Part shown: one piece after another, positions 43,763 to 50,403 of the stretch | Numbering within the stretch: position 1 is the first letter of the stretch | Layout of the letters: each line of letters begins with the position of its first letter | Source of the DNA: Desulfobulbaceae bacterium | Lineage (GTDB): Bacteria > Desulfobacterota > Desulfobulbia > Desulfobulbales > SURF-16 | Length of the DNA stretch: 50,403 nt | Direction of reading: 5' to 3' | NCBI GenBank assembly: GCA_023230525.1 | Contig: JALNXE010000024.1 | Location: 1-50,403 of the forward strand | The notes under the pieces: generated by a model | What the model was told of the DNA's origin: nothing | The model's input: only the letters and a program-made list of their open reading frames with translations | Databases searched by the model: none | Program-made: the position numbers and the translations under genes

Positions 43763-43950
43763 GCGACACGAAGCTCCCCGACATGAACAACGTTCGGTAT
43801 GCTTCCGCTGGTTAATTCTTCATATATGTCCTTCAAATTTTCCTTTAATTCATCAAGGGTTGCCCCTTGAGTTTTATAATTGGGATAAGCATCCAACCAC
43901 CCAATAAACATATCATCTTCTTGATAATACAGAAATTTTTTTGTTTCCAT
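43759..43950 (-). CDS. hicB: HicB-family antitoxin
   Basis: The 63-residue protein METKKFLYYQEDDMFIGWLD shows the HicB partial RNase-H fold: a strand with aromatic residues, FIGWLDAYPNYKTQGATLDE, then the helix LKENLKDIYEEL. ATG 43950 is chosen over an upstream GTG for its AAGGTGA ribosome binding site. It precedes hicA with an ATGA overlap, the antitoxin-first order. It lacks a C-terminal DNA-binding domain. Confidence 0.8.
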   Translation of the reverse strand: METKKFLYYQEDDMFIGWLDAYPNYKTQGATLDELKENLKDIYEELTSGSIPNVVHVGELRVA

Positions 43951-43978
43951 GAAGATCACCTTTATTTCTGAATGCTTG

Positions 43979-44167
43979 TCATCTTGGCATAGAACCTTGC
44001 TGCGAAGATAACGCTTCAGTTATTACAGTCTGAATTTTAATAAAATGCCGGGCCAGTGCTTCTTTTTTTCGCGCACGGGCCTCATCGCCAGCCTGCTTTA
44101 TTAATTCGGCGAGTTGATCTTCTTCAGCTTCTCGATTTTTGTCGTTTGAATCGACTCCTTGTTTCAT
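43979..44167 (-). CDS. Small charged protein upstream of hicB, unknown
   Basis: The 62-residue helical protein MKQGVDSNDKNREAEEDQLA is rich in Glu, Lys, Arg and Ala, with no recognised domain. It starts after GGGG at a workable ribosome-binding distance and ends 28 bp before hicB, so it may be co-transcribed with the toxin-antitoxin pair. Confidence 0.5.
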   Translation of the reverse strand: MKQGVDSNDKNREAEEDQLAELIKQAGDEARARKKEALARHFIKIQTVITEALSSQQGSMPR

Positions 44168-44320
44168 TTTGTTACCCCGTGATATTTAATAGATTGGTTA
44201 AGCTCATTTCGCTATTACGAGAACAACAGAAGGCTCAGAAAGGCGAACAAGGCCAGTTAATTCAGTTTTAGCGCCAAAATTGCACCTTGCAACAGGCCTA
44301 TTGTGTATTCAGCCTTCAGA

Positions 44321-44435
44321 GCATAACCCACATTTTAAGGCAAAGAACCTTTTCAGTCTGGCATGCAGCTTGCTGAATACCTCTTCACCGGCACGGTCTC
44401 GACTTCTCCGTCCACTCAAGCGCCTGGTTAGGCGA
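44321..44435. other. attC-like recombination-site candidate
   Basis: On the + strand GCATAAC occurs near 44321 and GTTAGGC near 44427-44433. The inner sequence TCAAGCGCCTGGTTAGGC, read on the minus strand, follows the integron attC pattern TAAC-n4-CG-n-TTGAG-n-GGAC. The two ends are about 110 bp apart and their inner boxes pair only partly, so this is a degenerate or doubtful site. The rest of the gene-free stretch 44168-44474 shows nothing else. Confidence 0.3.
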
Positions 44436-44474
44436 TTTTTATGATTTTATGGACGTCCCTTCTCTGTCACGAAT

Positions 44475-45116
44475 TCAACGCGGTCTCAGATGATGTTCGG
44501 CAATTAACGACCGGATTGATAACTTTTTTAAAAATTCTTCTTCAATATCTAAAATATCTTTTCTTGACCTAGATGCATTGAAATATAATATTGTAATTAG
44601 TATTATATTTATTGTTATCCATACCCAATTTATTGTTATCCATAACAAATTAATTTTGATATGGAAATACGAACAGCTAATTAACCATCCAAATATAATA
44701 CCAATAATTGAATTGATATTAATTGAAACTATTGACCATCTTCTAACAATCCAATCTCTCATGCTATTTGTTATAATATTGTCATCGTTTTGTAATACAA
44801 GATATGCATTCTTATGAAATTCAGAAAAATTATTAAAATAATATTGTTTCCAATTCTTAAAATAAAAACTATTTTTCATTTTTAGCTTAATTTTTAGCTT
44901 ATCTGTCAAATGTATTAAAGATGTTGATGTTGAGCCAATAATATAACCAAAAGTATAGGTACTAATAAAAAAAATTAAAATTGAAGGTGTAATTCCTAGG
45001 CATTTAATAGATAATACAACCCCATAAAATCCATAAGAGATAATAGAGTTTATTAAAATTACAATAATTAGAAAAAAAGGTGGAATTAGAAATCTCTGAG
45101 CTCTTAATAAATCCAC
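44475..45116 (-). CDS. Very AT-rich membrane protein, unknown, probably acquired
   Basis: The 213-residue protein starts MDLLRAQRFLIPPFFLIIVI. It has two N-terminal membrane helices (about 10-32 and 42-65), a cytoplasmic-like middle (KIKLKMKNSFYFKNWKQYYF) and two more helices (about 130-150 and 155-178). The gene is full of A/T and Ile/Asn codons, quite unlike the GC-rich neighbours, which points to horizontal transfer. The small four-helix layout could fit an immunity- or defence-type membrane protein, but no family is recognised. Confidence 0.7.
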   Translation of the reverse strand: MDLLRAQRFLIPPFFLIIVILINSIISYGFYGVVLSIKCLGITPSILIFFISTYTFGYIIGSTSTSLIHLTDKLKIKLKMKNSFYFKNWKQYYFNNFSEFHKNAYLVLQNDDNIITNSMRDWIVRRWSIVSININSIIGIIFGWLISCSYFHIKINLLWITINWVWITINIILITILYFNASRSRKDILDIEEEFLKKLSIRSLIAEHHLRPR

Positions 45117-45508
45117 AAAAATATACCTTTAAATTCTATTTAAGGACAGTATATCATTATAAATTGCGCGATATGCAGAAAGCTGCCAGCAAATTCGCTG
45201 GCAAAAATGATCGCTGCGGTATTGACGGGTTCCCTTTTTCTTCTGCTTTTTCTTATAGAAATCCCCTCATTACAGCCAGGCAGAAAAACGAAAAAATATG
45301 CCATGGGGCTACATCATTTTCTATTTCCTACTCCATTCATATGCGCTCGGCAAGATGATTAACTGTCGTCAGGAGCAGAGGAGAGGGCCAGGTCTTGAAA
45401 AGTTACTTTCTTATATTGCAAGACCCGAGTTTCTCCGCGTTTCTTCACCGCGAAACGCCGCCACCTTTCTCGGCGTCAGCTTGACTCTGAGGCTCTCCCA
45501 GAAGTGAG
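45117..45508. repeat. Gene-free stretch with hairpins
   Basis: I see no gene in this 392-bp stretch. It holds a perfect small hairpin at 45185-45202 (GCCAGC-AAATTC-GCTGGC). A GGTCTTG...CAAGACC inverted repeat at 45391-45425, with an AAAGTTACTTT core, resembles REP-type palindromes often seen near RAYT transposase genes; no such gene is present here. Confidence 0.5.
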
Positions 45509-45901
45509 TTACGCTGCCAATTCCTGCAACACCTCAGGATGCCGTGAAGCTACTTTCAGCAAGGTTGCGGCGGCGCCGGAAGGTATTTTCCGCCCCTGCT
45601 CCCATTCCTGAAGTGTTCGCACTGAAACTCCTAGGAGTTTAGCAAAAGCGGCTTGCGACAATCCGGTCGCCGCCCTTGCCGCCGCGACCTGTGCCCTTTC
45701 CGCCGGGATAATTTCATCTTTCTCAATTATTCCGTTACGCCTGGTGATAACGCGACGAACTGATCCGTCTTCTTGCATAATAAACTCAGTCTTACGTGCC
45801 CATTTATCGCGTTTTATCTCTTGAACGGCCTGCGACAGCTCGGCATTCAAGTCACGCGTTTTCTCCCATGCAACCAGTTCTTTTTCTGATAACTTAGCCA
45901 T
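45509..45901 (-). CDS. higA: Helix-turn-helix antitoxin (HigA/XRE type)
   Basis: The 130-residue protein has a C-terminal HTH (about 75-125: ARAATGLSQAAFAKLLGVSV, TLQEWEQGRKIPSG). ATG 45901 has an AGGAGGT ribosome binding site and is preferred over TTG 45907. It sits right after the toxin gene with an 8-nt overlap. It should neutralise the toxin and repress the pair's promoter. Confidence 0.88.
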   Translation of the reverse strand: MAKLSEKELVAWEKTRDLNAELSQAVQEIKRDKWARKTEFIMQEDGSVRRVITRRNGIIEKDEIIPAERAQVAAARAATGLSQAAFAKLLGVSVRTLQEWEQGRKIPSGAAATLLKVASRHPEVLQELAA

Positions 45902-46208
45902 TTTCAAATACCTCCTTTAGGCGTCTAAGCAGTTTAGGATCGATGTTCTCTTGTACGTTCTTCGCGTACATTGTCACCAATACTATCTGCCCTGGGTCGA
46001 GTCGTAGAAAATATATCACCCGTACGCCGCCGCGCTTGCCTCGTCCTCTGACCGCCCACCTCAGTTTCCGGCACCCGCCGGAGTGAGGAATAACATCACC
46101 ATCCTCAGGGTGTTCCGTCAAATAGAGCTGCAGCGCCACGAATTCATCGTCACTTAAGTATTTGTCACGAACTGCGGCGAAGGGATTTAACTCAACAAAT
46201 ACAAACAT
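45894..46208 (-). CDS. higB: RelE/HigB-type mRNA interferase toxin
   Basis: The 104-residue protein starts MFVFVELNPFAAVRDKYLSD. IPHSGGCRKLRWAVRGRGKR and GGVRVIYFLR show the RelE/HigB fold with the conserved basic patch and the RVIYF strand, then VLVTMYAKN near the end. Toxin-first order with the HTH antitoxin gene is the HigBA arrangement. It is intact. Confidence 0.88.
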   Translation of the reverse strand: MFVFVELNPFAAVRDKYLSDDEFVALQLYLTEHPEDGDVIPHSGGCRKLRWAVRGRGKRGGVRVIYFLRLDPGQIVLVTMYAKNVQENIDPKLLRRLKEVFENG

Positions 46209-46214
46209 GATACA

Positions 46215-46243
46215 ATCATACGCCCGAGACGTATATCAGTCAA
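46215..46243 (-). promoter_or_regulatory. Strong promoter of the higBA-like pair, apparently leaderless
   Basis: On the minus strand TTGACT (complement of 46238-46243), a 17-bp spacer and TATGAT (complement of 46215-46220) precede the toxin ATG by only 6 nt. Transcription should therefore begin at or next to the start codon. The spacer contains an ATACG...CGTAT inverted repeat (46218-46234), a likely antitoxin operator. Confidence 0.65.
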
Positions 46244-46249
46244 GTGAGA

Positions 46250-46861
46250 TTATTCACATGACGCCTCGATTGCGGCGGCAATCTCCTCGCTCAGCTGGCT
46301 GATGTTGTGCTGCTGGGCGTTCACCCAGGCGCCGAAGCCGGCATCAGCCGGCTGTTCGCTCAGATCGCTGCGCCGGATGACCGGCGCCATCCTGCCTTGC
46401 GGATCAACCAGCGACCAGCGCACCACGAGCTTCGCCTCCCGGCCCGGTTCGCCGCCCATGGACAGCACATCGAGCAGCACCCGGAAGGTCGGCTGCAGAT
46501 GCTGATCCCAGGGGAAGACGGCCACCTGTTCGGTGCCGAGCCGAGCCGCCAGTTGTTCGGCCACGGCCCTGGCCAATTCCCGGTCGACTTCCCCGACCCA
46601 GCGGTGAAACTCGCTGAGCTGGTAACGGCCATCCGTCCCGCCGGTGGCAATCTGCGACTTTTTGAGCACATCGGGAATCACCACCGGGCCGACACTGAGC
46701 ACGAGCTTTTCGTGCCGGGCGGCCGCAATCTGCGGGGCAGTATTGGTGGCGAGCAGGCTGTAGTAGGTAACCTGGGGAGAAGCGGCGCTGCAGGCGGCAG
46801 CGGCTATTGCCGCCAGGCCGAGCAGCGCCGGCAAACGCAGGGATTGGAAAAATCTATTCAC
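46250..46861 (-). CDS. pqiC: PqiC-like lipoprotein of the Pqi lipid-transport system
   Basis: The 203-residue protein has a lipoprotein signal (LLGLAAIAAAACS) and the PqiC/YmbA fold: YYSLLATNT, LVLSVGPVVIPDVLKKSQIA, YQLSEFHRWVGEVDRELARA. PqiC sits at the outer membrane and contacts the PqiB tunnel in E. coli. It overlaps pqiB by 8 nt. Confidence 0.9.
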   Translation of the reverse strand: MNRFFQSLRLPALLGLAAIAAAACSAASPQVTYYSLLATNTAPQIAAARHEKLVLSVGPVVIPDVLKKSQIATGGTDGRYQLSEFHRWVGEVDRELARAVAEQLAARLGTEQVAVFPWDQHLQPTFRVLLDVLSMGGEPGREAKLVVRWSLVDPQGRMAPVIRRSDLSEQPADAGFGAWVNAQQHNISQLSEEIAAAIEASCE

Positions 46862-48536
46862 GGGTTTCTTTCTCCTTCTCCTTGCCGAAGACGATCGACT
46901 GCGGCTGCTGCTCCAAGGTGGAGGTCAGTTCCCGTAATGAGCGCAGCGTCAGCGACAGTTCCTCAAGGGTTTTCTGGGCGTTATAGTTTAACGGCGAATC
47001 CTTGCCCACGGATTTCTGCAGTTCCACCAGGGTCTTCTGCAGCTCGACGCCCACGGTGCCCTGCAGGGTCTCCAGGGTCTGCTGCAACTTGACCAGCGTC
47101 GTCTGCAGCTCAGGAGCGGTTTCGCTGGTGAGGGTGCCGGCAACGCCGCCGATCTGTTTCAGGGTGGTTCGGGCCTCCTGCAGCACCAGCTGGAGTTCTG
47201 CGCTGATCTCGTCGAACGGCACCTTTTCCAGGCGGCTGATGATTTTGGTCAGGCTCTCCTGCAGCAGTTCCAGCGATCCGGGCATGGTCGGCACCAGGGG
47301 GTAGCCATCGCGATGGGCAAGCTGCACTTTCGCTTCCGCGGGATGGAACTCGAGATTCACCATGAGCTGGCCGGTCAGCAGGTTGCCGGTTTTGAGCTGG
47401 GCGCGCAGGCCTCGTTCTTCGACCAGCCACTTGATCATTAATTCGGATTTATCGGCAGTGGGCAACATGGGGTCATTGCCGTTGCTGACGCGGATACGTT
47501 CCGGTTCGATGGCAATGACCACGGGAACATAAAAATTCTTCATGGCGGCATCGTATTCCAGGTCGAGGCTGACCACCTCGCCGATCTGGATGCCATGGAG
47601 CTCCACCGGTGCGCCGACGCTCAGTCCGCGCACTGACTGGTCAAACAGCAGCATCCAGGAGCGGCGGACAGTGTAAATCTTCTCCTGAATACTGGCGCGA
47701 TCGGGATAGAGGCTGAAAACCGTGTTGTCTTCCGCTTCCTTACCCGGCTGGGTGCCGTTCGGCACGTCAAAGGCAATGCCGCCGCTGACGATGGAGACCA
47801 TCGATTGGGTATTGACCTTGAGCCCCTGGGCGTTAAGGGAGACATCGATCCCGCTGGCATTCCAGAAGCGGGTGTTTTCCGTCACCCAGGCATGATAGGG
47901 CGCTTCGATGAACAGCTGGATGTCGACCTCCTTGCCTTCCGCCCCGAAGCCGTAGCCCACCACCTGGCCCACCTGGATCTGCCGGTAGTAGACCGGAGCG
48001 CCGATGTCCAGGGAGCCGAGATTGTCGGTGTTGAGCCTGAAGTGACGTCCCGGCTGACCAAGGGTAATTACCGGCGGCACTTCCAGTCCGGTGAAGGTTC
48101 TGGTCGATTTGCCCGTCTTGTCCGGATCTATGGAGATGTAGGCCCCGGAGAGCACGGTGCCGAGGCCGGAGACGGAGCCGCCCCTGATCCTGGCGCGGAC
48201 CACCCAGAACTTGGTCTTGTCGGTCAGGTACTTTTCACTGCCCTTGACCAGCTTGGCAATGACCACCACCCGCGAGATATCCTCGTTCAGGGTGATCCGC
48301 TCGATCTCACCCACCTCCACGTCCCGGTACTTGATCTTGGTTTTGCCTGCCTCCAGCCCCTCGCCGCTGACAAAGGTGATGGTGATGGTCGGTCCCTTTT
48401 CGCTGATCGCCTTAACGGCCAGCCAACCCCCGATCAACAGCGCCACGATCGGCACGGCCCAGATAATGGAAAAGGCGCGCTTGTTCTGGGTTCTGGCGGT
48501 TGCTGCCTGTTGGGCAGCCTGATTCAGGTCGGTCAT
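46854..48536 (-). CDS. pqiB: PqiB-like MCE-domain intermembrane transport protein
   Basis: The 560-residue protein has one N-terminal membrane helix (FSIIWAVPIVALLIGGWLAV) and three MCE domains (about 45-135, 160-275, 285-400: TITFVSGEGLEAGKTKIKYR, GAPVYYRQIQVGQVVGYGFG, GAPVELHGIQIGEVVSLDLE). A long C-terminal coiled coil from about 420 forms the needle in E. coli PqiB. It starts with an ATGA overlap on the second pqiA gene. Confidence 0.94.
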   Translation of the reverse strand: MTDLNQAAQQAATARTQNKRAFSIIWAVPIVALLIGGWLAVKAISEKGPTITITFVSGEGLEAGKTKIKYRDVEVGEIERITLNEDISRVVVIAKLVKGSEKYLTDKTKFWVVRARIRGGSVSGLGTVLSGAYISIDPDKTGKSTRTFTGLEVPPVITLGQPGRHFRLNTDNLGSLDIGAPVYYRQIQVGQVVGYGFGAEGKEVDIQLFIEAPYHAWVTENTRFWNASGIDVSLNAQGLKVNTQSMVSIVSGGIAFDVPNGTQPGKEAEDNTVFSLYPDRASIQEKIYTVRRSWMLLFDQSVRGLSVGAPVELHGIQIGEVVSLDLEYDAAMKNFYVPVVIAIEPERIRVSNGNDPMLPTADKSELMIKWLVEERGLRAQLKTGNLLTGQLMVNLEFHPAEAKVQLAHRDGYPLVPTMPGSLELLQESLTKIISRLEKVPFDEISAELQLVLQEARTTLKQIGGVAGTLTSETAPELQTTLVKLQQTLETLQGTVGVELQKTLVELQKSVGKDSPLNYNAQKTLEELSLTLRSLRELTSTLEQQPQSIVFGKEKEKETRE

Positions 48537-49162
48537 ACATCCTCCTCGATGACATCCCAGATGAGACGGGGATCAAAACTCTCCGCGGCGAACATGGTGA
48601 TGACCACCACCGCGGCAAAATAAACGGCGGCCGGACCGGCCTCAATGGTGGCTATGGCCCCGAGTTTTACCAGCGCCACCAGGATGGTGACCACGTAGAT
48701 GTCCACCATGGACCAGCGGCCGACCATCTCGGTAATGCGGTAAAGCACGGTACGGTCCTTGGGCCGCCACGCCGAGCGGAAGTGCACGCTCAGCAGTATG
48801 CAGATGAGAATCACCAGCTTGGCAAAGGGCACAAAAACGCTGGCGATAAAAATCACCGCCGCAATCTCCCACGATCCGCTTTTCATGAAATAGATGACGC
48901 CGCTCAGGATGGTGTCGGCCTGTCTGGTGCCGAGCGCCGAGGTGATGGTGATCGGCAGGACATTGGCCGGGATGTAGAGGATAATGGCGGCACAGACCAG
49001 GGCCCAGGTGCGGTGCAGGCTGTTCGGCTTGCGCAGGTGCAGGGGGGCGCCGCAGCGCGGACAGCTGGAGTGCGCCTGGGGATGCGGCTGATCGACCAGC
49101 AGATGGCAGTCGTGACAGCTGAGCAGGCCGAGCTTGCGGGCGGTGGCGGGTTGTTTATTCAT
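48533..49162 (-). CDS. pqiA: PqiA-like membrane protein, second half-type copy
   Basis: The 209-residue protein starts MNKQPATARKLGLLSCHDCH at ATG 49162, overlapping the previous gene by 4 nt; the longer frame upstream is out of register with the true protein. The N-terminal zinc-ribbon motifs CHDC and CPRC are followed by four membrane helices (about 60-80, 100-125, 150-175, 180-200). E. coli PqiA is a single protein with two such halves, so here they are separate genes. Confidence 0.9.
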   Translation of the reverse strand: MNKQPATARKLGLLSCHDCHLLVDQPHPQAHSSCPRCGAPLHLRKPNSLHRTWALVCAAIILYIPANVLPITITSALGTRQADTILSGVIYFMKSGSWEIAAVIFIASVFVPFAKLVILICILLSVHFRSAWRPKDRTVLYRITEMVGRWSMVDIYVVTILVALVKLGAIATIEAGPAAVYFAAVVVITMFAAESFDPRLIWDVIEEDV

Positions 49163-49887
49163 CGGCGCAGATCCAGGCGGTCCCACAGCAGCGGCGGGTC
49201 GAGGGTTGCAAAGGCCGCGGCCATGACGAAGATCAGGACGCCGAAGGAAAAAACCGAGATGCCGGGAATGATGGTCGCCATCTTGCCCAGTTTCACCAGG
49301 GCGACCAGGATGCCGAGCATGAACACCTCCATCATCCCCCAGGGGGCGACGTCCTGCACCAGGCGGAAAACACGGACTGCCTGGGGGGCGGGCCCTGCGT
49401 CCCACCTCAGCGGGGCCAGGATATACAGCAGGCCGGTAATCTGCGCCAGAGGCACCAGCACGCAGGTGAGCAGGACCAAAGACGAAAGCCCGTAGAGTTC
49501 CTGTTTCCACAGTTCGTGAACGCCGGTCAGCAGGGTGGTTTCCTGGATAAAACCGCCGCTTTTCATGGCCAGGAAGGGGAAGCTGTTGGAGACGATGAAG
49601 AGAATCAGGGCCGCCAGGGTCAGGGCCAGGGAGCGGTCAATGCTGTTCGTCCGGTGCTTGCGCAAAACAGCGCCGCAGCGCGCGCAGACCAGGTTGGCAT
49701 CAACCCCTTCCGGCAAGCGATTGAGCAGATCACAGTCAGGGCAGGCCACGACAATCTGCCTGCCCGTCCCGCCGGAGGCGGCAGCAGCTTTATCATCCGG
49801 CAGGGGCAGGGGGCGGCGGTCCTCAGCCGTTGAACAGAGTATTTGCAGAATAGGGAAGAAAGCCATAGTTGCTTGCCAACAGGTCAT
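49159..49887 (-). CDS. pqiA: PqiA-like membrane protein, first half-type copy
   Basis: The 242-residue protein has zinc-ribbon Cys pairs (CPDCDLLNRLP, CARCGAVL) near residues 49-75, then four membrane helices (SLALTLAALILFIVSNSFPF, LVLLTCVLVPLAQITGLLYI and two more). The start is uncertain: ATG 49887 or 49866, neither with a clear ribosome binding site. It heads the pqi operon, which in E. coli moves lipid or hydrophobic cargo between membranes. Confidence 0.85.
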   Translation of the reverse strand: MTCWQATMAFFPILQILCSTAEDRRPLPLPDDKAAAASGGTGRQIVVACPDCDLLNRLPEGVDANLVCARCGAVLRKHRTNSIDRSLALTLAALILFIVSNSFPFLAMKSGGFIQETTLLTGVHELWKQELYGLSSLVLLTCVLVPLAQITGLLYILAPLRWDAGPAPQAVRVFRLVQDVAPWGMMEVFMLGILVALVKLGKMATIIPGISVFSFGVLIFVMAAAFATLDPPLLWDRLDLRR

Positions 49888-50225
49888 AAGGGATGCGGGT
49901 TATAAAGGTACCGTTCAACCGCCTTGCCCCCCTGGCAAGGGGAGCCGCCATTTCCCGGGGTGATGGAAAAAAAATTGGGCGGAACAGCGGGCCGCAAATG
50001 CTGCCTGACGTTACCTTTAACTTGACTTACCTAAAAAAAGACCCGCAGACAATACTTTCTTTTCATTTGCCGGATTTTCTTTTGCCGCGGGAAACCGCTG
50101 GGGCAGGGGGGATATCGTTGCCGTCTGCCCGGATTCCGCCATTTTCCCCATTGCGGTCTGCTGCGCCGCCGCCGGTGAGCACGGCAAGTTCCGCCTCACC
50201 CACCCCTTCTTCCCTTTTTTTGTCG
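49888..50225. other. Intergenic region upstream of pqi operon
   Basis: No convincing gene lies in this 338-bp gap. It holds a perfect hairpin CCTTGCC-CCCCT-GGCAAGG (49922-49940) 35 bp upstream of the first pqiA ATG, perhaps in its leader, and an A8 run at 49967-49974 that would be a T-run on the minus strand after the ATPase gene. No clean promoter was found. Confidence 0.45.
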
Positions 50226-50403
50226 TTACTCTGCCGCCTGAGCCGCAGTCTGCTGAGCTTGCCCATGGGCTATGCCGAGTTTGTGGCCGGCGGTCTCGAT
50301 CAGCGCGGCGTTGATGATCTGCTGGTTGCAGCTTAAGGCCTCAAGAAAGCCGTTATAGAGCAGGCGGTTGATCTCCCGGGGGATGCCGCCGCTCAGGCGG
50401 TGC
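50226..50403 (-). CDS. C-terminal end of an ExeA/GspA-like AAA ATPase (partial)
   Basis: The frame enters from the right edge and reads HRLSGGIPREINRLLYNGFL, then EALSCNQQIINAALIETAG and HGQAQQ, with TAA at 50226. The SGGIPREINRL motif is the sensor-2 region of ExeA/GspA-type AAA ATPases, which act in secretion or MSHA-type systems. The catalytic part lies beyond the window. Confidence 0.75.
   Translation of the reverse strand, partial: HRLSGGIPREINRLLYNGFLEALSCNQQIINAALIETAGHKLGIAHGQAQQTAAQAAE

Noticed and set aside
50063..50266. Possible 67-aa gene on the - strand overlapping the ATPase tail
   Set aside because: It starts inside the ATPase coding end, is low-complexity and charged, and has no convincing ribosome binding site.

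Overview
The window (50.4 kb, mostly GC-rich with one AT-rich patch) looks like chromosome of a Desulfobacterota bacterium, probably of Desulfobulbales type. This is inferred from gene content and order: an F1 cluster with separate b' and b subunits, a type II secretion operon behind a GltA-type iron-sulfur oxidoreductase, recA next to alaS without recX, and cinA-mtaB-mnmA. No rRNA or marker tree was available, so the taxon is an inference.

Layout: 1-303, end of a small operon (+) closed by a bidirectional terminator. 400-12299 (-), a GltA-like flavoprotein followed by a type II secretion operon in the order E, F, H, J, I, K, L, M, C-like, D; the major pseudopilin GspG is not in it. 12569-13045 (+), an orphan CheX. 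13123-19184 (-), the ATP synthase F1 operon. 19419-27027 (-), alaS, recA, cinA, mtaB and mnmA, with a 9-bp tandem repeat in front of recA. 27169-28497 (+), a U32-family RNA-modification protein.

28846-42805 (-) is the striking part: eleven closely packed genes encoding a lipoprotein form of fatty-acid alpha-dioxygenase (animal-type haem peroxidase superfamily), two different catalase-fold proteins, a large DyP-type peroxidase, a possible haem-thiolate protein, an alpha/beta-hydrolase lipase, two unfamiliar membrane proteins and three unfamiliar soluble proteins. The dioxygenase keeps the distal His, the Tyr-x-x-His radical/proximal pair and the fatty-acid carboxylate-binding residues known from plant alpha-DOX. 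The working hypothesis is an envelope-associated bacterial oxylipin system: lipase releases fatty acid, dioxygenase makes the 2-hydroperoxide, and catalase-like and DyP enzymes convert or detoxify it. An O2-using lipid oxidation operon is unexpected in this presumed anaerobe. The block is bracketed by the intact U32 gene on one side and a diverged remnant of a U32 3' end, in the same orientation, on the other, which suggests acquisition or rearrangement at this locus.

43077-46208 is a scrap-yard of mobile or addictive genes: the U32 remnant, a Fic-protein tail, a HicB antitoxin with a frameshifted HicA toxin, a very AT-rich membrane-protein gene with an attC-like end nearby, a REP-like hairpin and an intact RelE/HigB-type toxin-antitoxin pair with an apparently leaderless promoter. 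46250-49887 (-) is a pqiA-pqiA-pqiB-pqiC lipid-transport operon, and the window ends inside an ExeA-like AAA ATPase gene (-).
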